Below are positions 35,658 to 46,100 of a stretch of DNA of 64,000 nucleotides, piece by piece. The DNA is taken from contig JACQUA010000106.1 in the NCBI GenBank assembly GCA_016210565.1, forward strand, positions 30,943 through 94,942, read 5' to 3'. The first letter of the stretch is position 1; each line of letters begins with the position of its first letter. The notes beneath the pieces were generated by a model, which saw only the letters and a list, made by a program, of their open reading frames with translations, was not told the origin of the DNA and ran no database searches. The position numbers were made by a program, and so were the translations under genes. This DNA is from Chloroflexota bacterium (GTDB taxonomy: Bacteria; Chloroflexota; Dehalococcoidia; JACQUA01).

Positions 35658-36917
35658 TCAGACTTCTCTCGGGTCTGTGATGTACCCTGTCAGGGCCGAA
35701 GCGGCCACCGTGGCCGGCGAGCCAAGGTAGACCTCGGCCTCGGGGCTGCCCATTCTGCCCTTGAAATTCCGGCTGGAGGCGGCGATGCACCTTTCGCCCG
35801 CCGCCAGCATGCCCAGGTGACACGAGCCGCAGGGCCCGCAGGTCGGCCCGGCGACAAAAGCATCCGCTTCCACCAGGGTTTCCACTATCCCGGCGCGGAG
35901 GGCATCCCTGAACACCTCCTGCGAAGCCGGGATGACTATCAGCCGGACCCCCGGACTTATCTTCTTGCCGCGCAGTATTCCCGCGGCTGCCTCCAGGTCA
36001 TCGAGTCTGCCACCGACGCAGGAGCCGATAAACCCCTGGTCGATGGGAATCCTGCCCACCTCGCTTGCCGGACGGACGTTGCTGACGTCGTGGGGGCAGG
36101 CTACCTGCGGCGGCAAACTGCTGACATCCAGAAGGTAGCTTTCTTCAAAGACGGCGTCGGGGTCGCTCCTGACCGGCTCGAAGGGTTCCCTGGCGCGGCC
36201 CCGGAGAAAGTCAAAGGTCTTCTGGTCGGCCTCGAAGATGGCGAACTTGGCCCCGATCTCCACCCCCATGCAGGCCATAGCCCACCGGTCGCTGAGGCCC
36301 ATTTTCTGCACTGCGGAGCCAACGAACTCGACCGATTTGTAGAGGGCGAAATCGGCGCCGTAGTCGCCGGCGATCTTCAGGATGACATCCTTCCCCATGA
36401 CCCTCGGCGACAGCTCGCCGGAGACCTCGAACCTGATGGTCTCCGGGACCCTGAACCAGGCCTCGCCTTTGGCCACCACCAGGTACGACTCCGGCATCGA
36501 GATCGGCGTCGCCGCCACGTTGAACGCACCGTAGGAAGTGGTGTGGGAGTCCGAGCCCGCGATGAGCATTCCGGGGAGCGCGTGCCCGTTCTCCGGCAGA
36601 ATCTGGTGGCAAATGCCGCCTCTGCCGACATCGTACCAATGGGCGATATTGAACTCCCGGACGAATTTCCTCTTGAGCACGTCGCGCTCGGCCGCTTCCA
36701 CATCTCTGGCCGGGGAGTGGTGGTCCGTCATGGCTATGACGCGGGCCGGGTCCCATACCCTGCTGATGCCGATCTCCTTGAAAGCCGTGTACATCTCCGA
36801 CGTGCTCGAGTCGCCGGACATGAACCGGTCGATCCTGGCCGTGACGTACTGGCCGGGCCTGACCGAGGCCAGTCCCGCCTTCCGCGCCAGTATCTTCTCT
36901 GCCATTGTCATGCCCAT
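35658..36917 (-). CDS. Aconitase-superfamily large subunit (LeuC/HacA-like hydro-lyase)
   Basis: A 419-residue 4Fe-4S dehydratase subunit: SGDSSTSEMYTAF, ENGHALPGMLIAGSDSHTTS (conserved substrate-side DSHT) and the cluster cysteines in GSCVGGRLDDL and GPTCGPCGSCHLG. Length matches prokaryotic-type LeuC/HacA (about 420). It pairs with the subunit encoded at 34586, although 556 bases of repeats lie between. A citramalate/mesaconate- or dimethylmalate-type substrate would fit the mutase upstream in the window, but this is speculation. Confidence 0.9.
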   Translation of the reverse strand: MGMTMAEKILARKAGLASVRPGQYVTARIDRFMSGDSSTSEMYTAFKEIGISRVWDPARVIAMTDHHSPARDVEAAERDVLKRKFVREFNIAHWYDVGRGGICHQILPENGHALPGMLIAGSDSHTTSYGAFNVAATPISMPESYLVVAKGEAWFRVPETIRFEVSGELSPRVMGKDVILKIAGDYGADFALYKSVEFVGSAVQKMGLSDRWAMACMGVEIGAKFAIFEADQKTFDFLRGRAREPFEPVRSDPDAVFEESYLLDVSSLPPQVACPHDVSNVRPASEVGRIPIDQGFIGSCVGGRLDDLEAAAGILRGKKISPGVRLIVIPASQEVFRDALRAGIVETLVEADAFVAGPTCGPCGSCHLGMLAAGERCIAASSRNFKGRMGSPEAEVYLGSPATVAASALTGYITDPREV

Positions 36918-37455
36918 AGATTCAAGTCCTTTTCCGGGCTAGTCAACGCTGATCATGCGTGGATGGGGGCGTCCCGATAGAATCGGGATGGCTTCAACCT
37001 TGCCGGGGTGGTCGTTGTCCCCACCCGCAGATATGAAGCTGTGCACTACACCCCCCACGCCGATGCATAATCCGGGATTGAGCAACGCCCACGGTTCGAT
37101 GCCGCATGGCTTCCACAGTCACGCTTGCATTGTCGTTCCATTCCCTGGCTCCGGGATATGATACATTATCTGGACTCCGATGTCATCTGCAAAGACCGGT
37201 ACGACAGGCCGCCGCGCCTGTCGCCGGCTGGTAGTCACGGACAGGATGGCCCGGGAATTTGCGAAACCGGGCCCTCACAGGCGGGACGCCCGTGCCACTG
37301 GCCTGTGCCACTGGACTACGGATTGCAGACGGAAGACCGAGTATTCATGGCCGTCGGGTGGGGAATCTTCAGTCTTTTGATCTTCGAATCCTTCCGACGT
37401 TGACGTCAAGGGGCATCGTGGTTTACACTTCAACCACCCGACCGAGCGAACACAT
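36918..37455. other. Divergent intergenic region, no gene seen
   Basis: 538 bases between divergent genes. Visible elements are a TCCCGATAGAATCGGGA hairpin (36972-36988), a GCATAATCCGGGATTGAG motif (about 37065) recurring near 39095 and 39180, and CAGGCCGCCGCGCCTG and CACAGGCGGGACGCCCGTGCC hairpins (37206, 37277). Promoters for both flanking genes must lie here but I cannot place them. Confidence 0.5.
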
Positions 37456-38994
37456 ATGCATCATCGACCTGCACTCTGGAAGGCAAACGCCATCGCCTTT
37501 GCCGGCAGCTCCTGCGTGATGGTGATCGAACTCATCGCGGGCCGGATGCTGGCGCCCTATATCGGCGTGTCACTCTACACGTGGACCAGCATCATCGGAG
37601 TGGTGCTGGCCGGGGTAGCCCTGGGGAACTATGCGGGCGGCAGACTGGCCGACAGATATCGCTCGTCCTCGATTCTGGTCGTCACGTTTTTCGTGGGCGC
37701 TCTGGCCACCGTCGCCATACTGCCGGCCATCAAGACCTTCGCCCCTGCCATCTGGACGGAGAAGGCGCCCGTGATGTTGAGTTTTGCCTTGAAGACCTTC
37801 CTGATCTTCTTCCCGCCCGCCTTCATCCTCAGCATGGTCTCGCCACAGGTCATCAGGCTAACCCTTGTCGATTTGGGGCGCACCGGCGGCATCGTCGGCG
37901 CCATATACGCCGTCTCCACCGCCGGGTCTATCCTGGGCACCTTCATGACCGGCTTCTACCTGGTGCCTCAGTTCGGCACCAGGATGGTGGTCTGGCTGGT
38001 GGCGGGGGTCCTGGTCCTGACCGGCCTGCTGGCCTGGTCCCTCTGGCCGGTCCCGGACGGAAGGAAGCGTTCGCTGAAACATGCGGCCACGGCGCTGGTC
38101 CTTGCCGCGGTGCTGGCGCTTTCCGCCGGCATCTGGCGCGCCCCGGATAGATGGCAGGAGAACTACACCAGGGAGTCCAGCTACTTCACCATCCAGATCA
38201 GGACGTTCGGCGATGAGGACGGCGTTTACAAGGCGCTGGTGCTGGACCACCTCATTCACAGCTTTGTCCTGCCCGATTCCCCCACCAAACTGAAATATCC
38301 CTATCTCAAGGTCTTCGAAGAGATAACACGGTACATTGTGCGGGACGGCCGGCCCCTGAGATCCCTCCATCTCGGCGGCGGGGGCTATTCCTTCCCGCGC
38401 TACCTGGAAGCGGTCTACCCCGGGACGGTGAACGAAGTGGTGGAGATCGACCCCGCGGTGACGGAAGTCGCCCACCAGGAGCTCGGCCTGCCGGCGGACA
38501 CAACCATCAAGACCTACGACCAGGACGCCCGGATCTTCTTGATCGGTCGAAGGGCAACGGAAAGGTACAACATCGTCGTGGGCGATGTATTCAACGACCG
38601 CTCGACTCCCTACCACCTGACCACGGTGGAATTCGGCAGGCTGGTCAAGGCCAACATGGAGAAAGACGGCGTCTACCTGGTCAACATCATCGATGACTAC
38701 CGGCAGGGTAAGTATATGGCGTCTTTCATCCATACGCTGAGGCAGGTCTTTGACAACGTCTACCTGTTCCGCATACCGGAAGAGAGGACCATGGTCATCC
38801 TGGCCACCGACCGGCGCCTGGACCTTGAGGACTATATGAAATCGGTGCTATCGCAGGGGAAGGAAGAGCCGTCCGGGGCGCCTGTCAACCCCCTGGAGCT
38901 GGAGAATTACCTGGCCGCAAAAGACCCCATCCTCCTGACCGATGACTACGTTCCCACGGACATCCTGGTGGCATCCCTGACAGTGAGGAGATAG
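37456..38994 (+). CDS. Membrane-fused spermidine-synthase-like methyltransferase-fold protein
   Basis: A 512-residue fusion. Residues 1-215 form about seven transmembrane helices (NAIAFAGSSCVMVIELIAGR, SIIGVVLAGVALGNYAGGRL, YAVSTAGSILGTFMTGFYLV). From about residue 235 a SpeE-like Rossmann domain follows: SLHLGGGGYSFPRYL, VEIDPAVTEVA, YDQDARIFL and GDVFND. Many bacteria carry such fused proteins of unknown activity; polyamine synthesis is not assured because the classical substrate loop is not evident. It stands alone on the plus strand between minus-strand operons. Confidence 0.9.
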   Translation: MHHRPALWKANAIAFAGSSCVMVIELIAGRMLAPYIGVSLYTWTSIIGVVLAGVALGNYAGGRLADRYRSSSILVVTFFVGALATVAILPAIKTFAPAIWTEKAPVMLSFALKTFLIFFPPAFILSMVSPQVIRLTLVDLGRTGGIVGAIYAVSTAGSILGTFMTGFYLVPQFGTRMVVWLVAGVLVLTGLLAWSLWPVPDGRKRSLKHAATALVLAAVLALSAGIWRAPDRWQENYTRESSYFTIQIRTFGDEDGVYKALVLDHLIHSFVLPDSPTKLKYPYLKVFEEITRYIVRDGRPLRSLHLGGGGYSFPRYLEAVYPGTVNEVVEIDPAVTEVAHQELGLPADTTIKTYDQDARIFLIGRRATERYNIVVGDVFNDRSTPYHLTTVEFGRLVKANMEKDGVYLVNIIDDYRQGKYMASFIHTLRQVFDNVYLFRIPEERTMVILATDRRLDLEDYMKSVLSQGKEEPSGAPVNPLELENYLAAKDPILLTDDYVPTDILVASLTVRR

Positions 38995-39348
38995 CTCCCA
39001 CCGGCGGCACAGGCGTCAGCCCGTCTCAAGAGTCCCTCTCCCTTGATGGGAGATGCCAGGAGAGGGTGACAAGCCCCGGAAAGTCCTATTATCCCGGATT
39101 ATGCACGCGCAGGGCGGGGTTGTAGCCGCAGGTCTTTAGCCTGCGGTGGTGGTGAACAAGTAAAGTACTCAGATAGGCCGTGCATAGTCCGGGATTATTG
39201 TGACTTATTGTGACGCTCGCGCCCCCAGCGAGCGAACGGGCAAGATGCCCGTTCTACCGGTTTTGAAACAGGCTGGCGTCCCCGCCGGTCAATCGCGGTT
39301 TTCATTCTTGAAGGGGCCTGGCCGGCCAGTCATGAAAGGATTGACTCA
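38995..39348. repeat. Repeat-bearing intergenic DNA
   Basis: Contains TCTCCCTTGATGGGAGA with GGAGAGGGTG (about 39045-39070), two CCGGATTATGCA/TGCATAGTCCGG motifs (39094, 39180) and TTGTAGCCGCAGGTCTTTAG (39118-39149), which recurs inverted at 49223-49256. No gene. Confidence 0.6.
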
Positions 39349-39507
39349 TCATTCGCCCCCGGTCCAGTTGGGCATCATCATTCGCGATTTTGGTTCAGGC
39401 TTGTCAGGCTTGGGTATTAGAGTATAGAAGAGCGGCGGCTGGGCCTTCTCCTCCCGCGATTTGCTTGCCAGAAACTCCATCTCTCTTTCCCTGTCTATGA
39501 AGTCCAT
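39349..39507 (-). pseudogene. N-terminal remnant of an archaeal-type (DUF234-linked) ATPase gene
   Basis: A 52-codon frame beginning MDFIDREREMEFL, the characteristic start of AAA+ ATPases of the 'ATP-binding protein' family (F-I-x-R-E-x-E-x-L just before the Walker A region). The continuation is unrelated, repeat-like sequence and no Walker A follows. It looks like a decapitated gene start. Confidence 0.5.
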
Positions 39508-39529
39508 ATCTCGGGCCTCCGAAACTAAT

Positions 39530-39543
39530 ATACTCTAGAGTAT
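39530..39543. promoter_or_regulatory. Perfect 14-base palindrome ATACTCTAGAGTAT
   Basis: It lies 22 bases upstream of the ATPase remnant's ATG, in an AT-rich stretch also holding CTCCTGAGTATATAG. The position would suit an operator or promoter of the lost gene. Similar half-sites (TTAGAGTATAG) occur at 39416. Confidence 0.35.
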
Positions 39544-39726
39544 CAAACTCCTGAGTATATAGCTCTCCCAAGGGACCGCCCACCTATGCAGAACACCAGC
39601 CGCGCGGGGATGACGGGCTCCTCACCGGCAGGAATCTTGCCGGGCAAGGTAACGGCCAACGGCGCCCCCGCATCTCACCACAGTGGAAAGCATACCTGGT
39701 CCTCCCGCACAACACCTCACTTTGCG

Positions 39727-40575
39727 CTACTTGTTCCACGGCCACTTGAATTGGTCTCTCAGGCAGGCTTCTATCCGCTTTCGGGCTTCTTTGCCCTCAG
39801 TCACCCGAGAAAACCACAGTTCGATCTTAGCCCCTTTTCGAGCTTCCAAAAGGACTGATTTGTTTATCCGGCAGTTCGTTGACCGGCCGTACTTGTAGCA
39901 GTTTCTCGGAGATATGTGTCCGTAACCCGAGTTGAACCTATCTGAGAGACTTTGGCATTCCCCTACGTACATCCTTTCCCCATCGGAGGTCAAAATGTAA
40001 TTCCCGGCTTGATGCCGCATTTGAGTGCCGATATTGAACTCGCAGAACTCCCCCTCGCCGTCCGGGTCCAGCCGTGGCAACCCATGTTGGTTCGCATACC
40101 TCGATTGAGGGCGAAAGGTTTCAATGGCTCCGCAACGGTCGGTCTCCGGCAAGATATCGGCGACTTTTCGAAACATCACGCTGCCCAACGAAATGGCGGA
40201 GCTGCCGGTGCAACTTCCTTCGGCAGTTATCGTCGCAGGTTCCAGGACATTCGCAGACCGCGGCGCGGACCCGACGGACCGTTTGAACTTCGTTCCGGCG
40301 GAGTTTTGGCCGTGAACTTTGTCACGCGGGAGATAGTACCTTATCTTGAGGCGGGCACCGTTTCCTTTCGGGGGCCCGTCCAAAATCTGGTCTCCTTCGT
40401 GCATGTTGCCGCGCAAAACACTGCAGCATGTCGGCATCCGGTGGTGGTGACCGGGATATTCCCCGACTCGCTGGTGCAGGTCACCTGCGCGGACGTCAAC
40501 GTGAGAGTCGCCTTTCCCCTCGGAATCGGTAAAAACATCGTTGAGCGCTTGCTGGAAATCTCGCTTCGTCGGCAT
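39727..40575 (-). CDS. GIY-YIG nuclease fused to a conserved N-terminal domain
   Basis: A 282-residue protein. The N-terminal ~85 residues (KRDFQQALNDVFTDSEGKGD, SGN/AGDLHQRVGEYPG-like, CCSVLRGNM, PPKGNGARLKIRYYLPR) match a domain found with restriction-type proteins. The C-terminal GIY-YIG domain shows AGNYILTSDGERMYVGE, LSDRFNSGYGHISPRNC, TNCRINKSVLLEA and IEACL…WPWN. Start at 40575 because GGAGG precedes it; the gene overlaps the end of the upstream frame by 80 bases. Likely a nuclease in defence or mobile DNA; the target is unknown. AT-richer than neighbours. Confidence 0.82.
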   Translation of the reverse strand: MPTKRDFQQALNDVFTDSEGKGDSHVDVRAGDLHQRVGEYPGHHHRMPTCCSVLRGNMHEGDQILDGPPKGNGARLKIRYYLPRDKVHGQNSAGTKFKRSVGSAPRSANVLEPATITAEGSCTGSSAISLGSVMFRKVADILPETDRCGAIETFRPQSRYANQHGLPRLDPDGEGEFCEFNIGTQMRHQAGNYILTSDGERMYVGECQSLSDRFNSGYGHISPRNCYKYGRSTNCRINKSVLLEARKGAKIELWFSRVTEGKEARKRIEACLRDQFKWPWNK

Positions 40576-41530
40576 TCTGAATAGGCCTCCTTTCATGATG
40601 TCGCCCGCAGAGTTCATTGCCATCTTGGCAGTCCACTGCGCGAAGCGCAAAGCCGCATGGTCCCGGCCTCCGGCTGCCTACCAGAACCTGGCTGGAAGTT
40701 CCCCCGTAGTTCGCCTTGAAATAGGAAATGGCATTGTCGTAATCACACAACCGGGCATAACAGAAGAACCCCATCCCGGCCAGATTATTGAGCTTTTCTT
40801 CTTTTTCATATTCATAAGTTGAGCCGAATGCTTGTTTCTTCGAGGGCTGTTCTCTCTTGATGACATCAATAAGCTCGCTGCACCTGGCTATGGTCATCTC
40901 TTTCAGGTCCGGGGTCCTGGCGAATTCCAGTATCACCGCCATCAGATTGTCGCGGAGCGTATGCCTGTCCGAGGCATTATTGACCATGGAAAGCAGGGCA
41001 TTTCTTATGAAGGTGGCCTTGTCTTCACACTGGTATTTCAGGGAAAGAACCTTCCGAAAGAATTCTTCCTGCGCAATACCTACGGACCCGAAGGGATCAT
41101 CGCCACTGAACAGAATATAGCTGCAGGAGTAGCACAGCAGGTTGTACAACTTCTCCAATATCGCCGCCGCCTGAGATACGTTCTCTTTGTCGGCGGCAAG
41201 CAATAAGTCTTTATATAACCGTTTCACAATGAAACGCCATTTGGGGCGCTCGCTCTTCGGAACAAAGCTGTTCGGCGCGAAGTAATACTGTTTATAGGCA
41301 TCTTCAATGAACTCGTTGGCCTCATACTCCAACCAGTCAATGTCCGGCGGTTCCTCCTGCTTGCTTCCCCGTCCTGATTGGACGGAGGAGTTGGGGTCCC
41401 TCAAAAGACCATCAATGTCATTCTTTTCCTTGATAGCTTTGGGCATCGCTTTGTATAGCCGGGTGATGATCACCCTCAATTCGTCCCGGGAGTGTTTTTG
41501 AATTACGTCTCTGACTTCAGCTATTTTCAT
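40496..41530 (-). CDS. Conserved hypothetical protein upstream of the GIY-YIG gene (3' end possibly frameshifted)
   Basis: A 344-residue frame. The first ~280 residues look like a genuine helical protein (EVRDVIQKHSRDELRVIITR, DIDGLLRDP, LYKDLLLAADKENVSQAAAI, YDNAISYFKANYGG). The last ~70 residues are rich in Arg/Cys/Gly and coincide out of frame with the start of the GIY-YIG gene, so the true stop is probably near 40700 and a one-base shift is likely. Function unknown; it probably acts with the nuclease. Confidence 0.6.
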   Translation of the reverse strand: MKIAEVRDVIQKHSRDELRVIITRLYKAMPKAIKEKNDIDGLLRDPNSSVQSGRGSKQEEPPDIDWLEYEANEFIEDAYKQYYFAPNSFVPKSERPKWRFIVKRLYKDLLLAADKENVSQAAAILEKLYNLLCYSCSYILFSGDDPFGSVGIAQEEFFRKVLSLKYQCEDKATFIRNALLSMVNNASDRHTLRDNLMAVILEFARTPDLKEMTIARCSELIDVIKREQPSKKQAFGSTYEYEKEEKLNNLAGMGFFCYARLCDYDNAISYFKANYGGTSSQVLVGSRRPGPCGFALRAVDCQDGNELCGRHHERRPIQNADEARFPASAQRCFYRFRGERRLSR

Positions 41531-41635
41531 GTGTAGAAGGGTCCCCCGAAGGAAAATACACAGGGGTTAGCAAGGGAAATCGGGCATTGGTGTTTGTCCG
41601 CCTCTCACCCCGACCCTTCGGGGTGGTACCGGCGG

Positions 41636-42991
41636 TCAGGGCCGGGCGAGCACGGCCGCAGCGAGTTCTCCGATGTCTCCGAGTCCGGCCAGACCCGCTA
41701 CGAGGCGACGGATGGTGTTCACCCTCTCCTCGGGCAGCACCCCCAGACTGAGCCTGGCAAACTTCTCGTGGAGGTCCTTCCGGAAAGAAGGGTCCCCAGG
41801 TGATCCCCTGGGGACAAGGACCGTCTCCGTGAAAGTCTCCCCCTCCCGCGACTTGATGCTCACCTTCGCCATGCCGCGGCGGCGCTCCACCTCCTCGTCA
41901 GGCACTACTTTGATGCAGCGCATGAACTTCAGCGTCTCCGGGTCGGTCATGGCCGCCGGGGTGAAGTCGTCCACCCAGACATTACGGCTTATCAATGCCC
42001 GCGCGATGCAATAGGGAATGCCATACTGCGCCGCCATGACGTCCGGGACGTCGTAATAGGCGTGCTGGTCGCAGGCCTGGGCCGCGTTGCCGCCCACCAC
42101 TACCTCGCTGATATCTTCCGGCGATAGGTCCTGCGCCTCAGCGATCTTTATGGCCGCGTCGATCTGGGCATGGATGGTCCGGCAGCAGGGATAGGGCTTG
42201 ATGGTCGTCTCCATCAATTTGAAGGTCTTGCCGAGGTCCCGGGTCAGCAGCGACAGGTCGGCCTCGCGGTCGAACACCCGGCAGAAGCCGTATTCGCCAT
42301 CCAGCAGGGTGCTGGCTGCGGTGAAACCCCTGGCCGCCAGCACCGCCGACAGGACGCCATCGTGGGCGCCTTTCCCGGAGAAGAACCTCTTCTCCATCGT
42401 CCCTTCCTTGAAAAACTCCATGAGACCGGTATGCTGGTTGGCCGCCAGACCCAGGGCGGATACCAGCTTCTTTTCGTCCAGCTTGAGAAGCTTGCCGGCG
42501 GCAGCGGCGGCCCCGAAAGAGCCGAGAATCCCGGTGGCGTGATGCCCGTGGCGGATGACCTTGGCGTCATGGATGGCCGAACCGATCCGGCCTATCACCT
42601 CGTAACCGGCAACGACGGCAGCGACGAAGTCCCGGCCGGTGCAATGAAGGTCCTCCCCCACCGCCAGGGCCGCCGGAATCACCACCCCGCCGGGATGAAA
42701 GGGAGTCAGGGTATCGTCAAGCTCGAAGGCGTGGGACATGACGCCGTTGGCCAGGGCGGCGCTCCGGGGGATAGTTTTATGCCCGCTGAGGAACATCGTG
42801 CTTTGTTCCTTGCCGCCCTCGCTGATTACCTGGTCGGTCACCATCTGCGCCCACGGGGTGGTGGAACCGAAGATGCAGACCCCCAGGTGGTCGAGGACGA
42901 GGTCCGCTGTCCTGGACACGACCTCCGCGGGTATGTCGCCGAATTGCAGCGATGCTATGTAGCCGGCCATCTCCTGGCTTGCTGTTGGCAT
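41636..42991 (-). CDS. MmgE/PrpD family protein
   Basis: A 451-residue member of the MmgE/PrpD family (2-methylcitrate dehydratase, cis-aconitate decarboxylase, iminodisuccinate epimerase). Conserved blocks: VLDHLGVCIFGS, GVMSHAFELDDT, HPGGVVIPAALA, HHATGILGSFGAAAAAGKLL, GKGAHDGVLSAVLAARGF and IKPYPCCRTIHAQIDA. The activity is a dehydration, decarboxylation or epimerisation of a (tri)carboxylate. There is no prpB/prpC nearby, so the methylcitrate cycle is not supported; the many acid-handling genes fit a catabolic role. Confidence 0.92.
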   Translation of the reverse strand: MPTASQEMAGYIASLQFGDIPAEVVSRTADLVLDHLGVCIFGSTTPWAQMVTDQVISEGGKEQSTMFLSGHKTIPRSAALANGVMSHAFELDDTLTPFHPGGVVIPAALAVGEDLHCTGRDFVAAVVAGYEVIGRIGSAIHDAKVIRHGHHATGILGSFGAAAAAGKLLKLDEKKLVSALGLAANQHTGLMEFFKEGTMEKRFFSGKGAHDGVLSAVLAARGFTAASTLLDGEYGFCRVFDREADLSLLTRDLGKTFKLMETTIKPYPCCRTIHAQIDAAIKIAEAQDLSPEDISEVVVGGNAAQACDQHAYYDVPDVMAAQYGIPYCIARALISRNVWVDDFTPAAMTDPETLKFMRCIKVVPDEEVERRRGMAKVSIKSREGETFTETVLVPRGSPGDPSFRKDLHEKFARLSLGVLPEERVNTIRRLVAGLAGLGDIGELAAAVLARP

Positions 42992-43147
42992 TGGTTACCT
43001 CCCTCTTTGGATTACGGGCAAAGGGTGCGCGAGACCCCCGTCAATGCGCTCCAACGCGGCAGAGTTCTGGCCAGACCAGCGACCAGACCGCAATGAAACC
43101 GTACCCAATGCTACGCCCACCACGCCCGAGTGCGTTGCAGAACCGAC

Positions 43148-46100
43148 CTACCTGATACTGACACCACCGGCAGCAAGTCTGGCAGCCACGTTATTGCCGA
43201 GCGAATCAGACAACAGGTTGACGCTCACTCCCAGGGTTGTTGATCTTCCTACCGGCCCCACCGCGGAGATATTTAAGTAGGCGATCTCGCTGTCTTTGGT
43301 GACGCCTGGTATCTGGGGGTCGAAGCCGGCGAGCGACACGATCCCCTTGCCGTTGTCGATCCTGAACGCGGCTGGCTTCCCAAGCGGCCCTGGGCCGCCG
43401 TCGACGGAATCCACCCTGATCACACCCGGGTCAAATGTTACCCTTATCTCATAGGCGCCAACGCCTGCTTTTCCGGTTATGTTCCTCAGAGTGATGGGCA
43501 CCCGGCCGGTGTACCCCCGGCCTAGCTGCAGTGAGCCTGTCTCCAGCACCGCCTCGCCTCCCGACCTGGTAGCGTAAGCCGATGAAGACGCTTCAACCCA
43601 GTCGAAGAATTCGTCGCGTAGGTTCACGCGATATTGCGATATAAACAAGGCATCGTTCATGTCTATTTTGTCATAGGGCTCATTGTGTTGGGGCGAAGCG
43701 GCGTTAACTGCGTTCAGGTCGCTCAGCGGCCTTATTCCTACTCTGTACTGGGCAATAAACATGGCGTCGTTCATGTCAACGTCGTTCTCAGGGTTCTCGT
43801 CGAAATCTTCCTTGGCGTCACCCCTCTGGTATTGCCTGCGGTAAGCTGTCTGCACTCCGACGTATCTGTCTAACCCGGCGAGGATATCATAGACCAGATA
43901 CAGGTCATACGCTTTCTTGGCCGAACCGTCAAGCGAGAGGCCCATCCTGGCCAGTTTCAGTGGCGCCTGATAGCCATATTCCCAGGTGGTGTAGTAGAAC
44001 CGGGCTCGGCCCTGGTCGTCATCAATCTGGACTGAATCGAGATGGTCAAACGGATAGTCCCCGGGTTCAACGCCGATGACGCGGACCGGGTGACGGTTGG
44101 CGTGCGGCGGATCGTAGTCCGGGTCCAGACCCGGGTAGGTCGCGTTCGCGACGTATCTTCTTATGCCGCCTGGAACGTTCGCCGCGTTCCCGGGCGGATA
44201 GGTCGAAGCCACCCGGGGCTCGGTCACGCTATCAATAAACACCGGGGCAAAGGTGGACTCGTCAGCGGCCCTCACCTCCTGGTCCAAGGAGGTGTAAGCA
44301 TAGAGTTGGTCCGTCACCAGCCAGGCGATGCCCAGGTAGTTGGATGTCTCACTGCTGTAAGCCCTGAACACCTTCGCCCTGTAGTTGGCAGCGACAGCCG
44401 GGTAAAAGTCCACCAGTTGAAAGTTGTCGACATCAGAGAGCGAAGTAGCTACTAACTCCACTTCCTGGCCTTGCTGGTCCAGCCGGTGAATCTCAAGGTA
44501 AAGCCGGGTGTCCAGGTTGCTGAAATACCAGTAGTCTGCCGGGACGTTGGAGTCCCAGTTTATGGCCACCCTCACCCGTTTGCCTGGCGCCCCCCAGAAC
44601 TCGGGGCTGGTCGTGTACCATCCGCCCGGGAAGTCGGACGTCAAGTTAACTTGCGCCCACTGGTACTTCGCAAACTGTGCCATGTAATCGGCGAGCTCCA
44701 GGTCAATCGCTCCGGCGCCGTCTGTGTCGTCCACGCCCAACTGATTGACGGGACTGCCTTCGATGTTGTGGATGGCGCTCGCCATCAGGATGGCTTTTAT
44801 GGCCTCTGGTTTCCCCTCCAGGGATGGCTTCCTGTGAAACAAGGAGGCGATGGCCCCGGTCACCTGGGGGGCAGCGAGACTGGTGCCGGAAAGAGCCCCG
44901 CTGGTGATCCACGGGGCTTGATTGCTCGTGGTGTACACGGATTGGCCCACGGCCACCAGCTCGGGTTTCTCATTCCCGCGACTCGATAAGTTCTTCGAAC
45001 TCGAAGGCGGCCACATGGCGTCCGCGTTCCAGCGGGCGGTATCGTTGTCGGTGTACCCGCCCACGGTGATAACGTTGTAACCCTTCCCGGGGGAGTCGAT
45101 GGAGTACAGGGGGTACTGCCCCATGTTGCCAGACGTAGCCACCACCGAGACCCGCCTGTGCCTCACCACCCAGTCGTAGAACAGGTCGGAAGTGATGAGG
45201 TCCGGCATGTTCCCGTCTGCCCCCCAGCTCAGGTTGACCACTTTGGCTTCAACGGTGGGATCGATCAGTTCGAAGGTGGCCTGTTGATAAAACAGCGGAG
45301 GGTCATAGCCGATGTGGGCGCTGTATATCTCGGCCTGGGGGGCAATGCCCTTGTATCTGGGGTGGGAGCTCGCGGCCACGCCGGCCACGTTGGTCGGGTG
45401 CTCGGCCGGCGCCGGGGTGGGGCTATGAACGTAATGAACCCTGGGGGCCAGGTACGGATTGCTCGGGTTCACCCCATCCGAGTCGGCTATGCCGATCTTT
45501 CTGCCGAGGCCCGTGACCTGCCGCTGCCAGGCGCCGGGAGCGCCATCGCTTGGGCTTGCGGTGTCGATATTCTGCCTGAAGGACCTGCGACTGATCCCGC
45601 CCGTCGCGCCCATCCCTGCCACGTCTTCCCTCGCTTTCAGTTCCTCGATGAACCACTTTGGTAACCTGCCGGTTACGGCCGAGGAACCCTTCAGGAGCTC
45701 GACGTCGTACCCCCTGCTCTTGATGTAGTCAATCAGTGGCTGCGCCAGGGCGGCCCCCTGCCTGATGATTTCAGTGCTGACTTCAGTCTCGTATTGCTGC
45801 CAGCGTTTGGCGTCATAGGGCACCCGGGTGGGGGGCGGGATTGGTCCGAAGTAAAGGTCCGGATAGTTCTTCTGGACCTGCTTCCTGATAGCCTCCGGGT
45901 CCAGTCCTTTCACTCCGACGGTAACGTCGATGAGGTCCCCCGGCGCGGCCTTTTCCAGTTGGCCCCACAGCAAAGGATCGGTCTTGCCGTACTTGTTGGC
46001 GCGGGCGACATTTTCGGCGTTGTCAAGCGCGATGTAGTCGAATACCCTCCCCTGGGCATCGACGGCGATCGACCAGAATCTCATCTTCTCTGACGGCAGT

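Noticed and set aside
36918-37455. Riboswitch (for example cobalamin) before catabolic genes
   Set aside because: I looked for a B12-box-like core in this and other long leaders upstream of the B12 mutase cluster and saw none; only dispersed hairpins are visible.
39349-39507. Second selenoprotein or full small gene
   Set aside because: No UGA at a redox Cys and the frame after the first 16 residues is repeat-like, so a truncated ATPase start is more economical.
41531-41635. Insertion-sequence ends around the GIY-YIG islet
   Set aside because: No transposase, no matching terminal inverted repeats and no target duplication were found.
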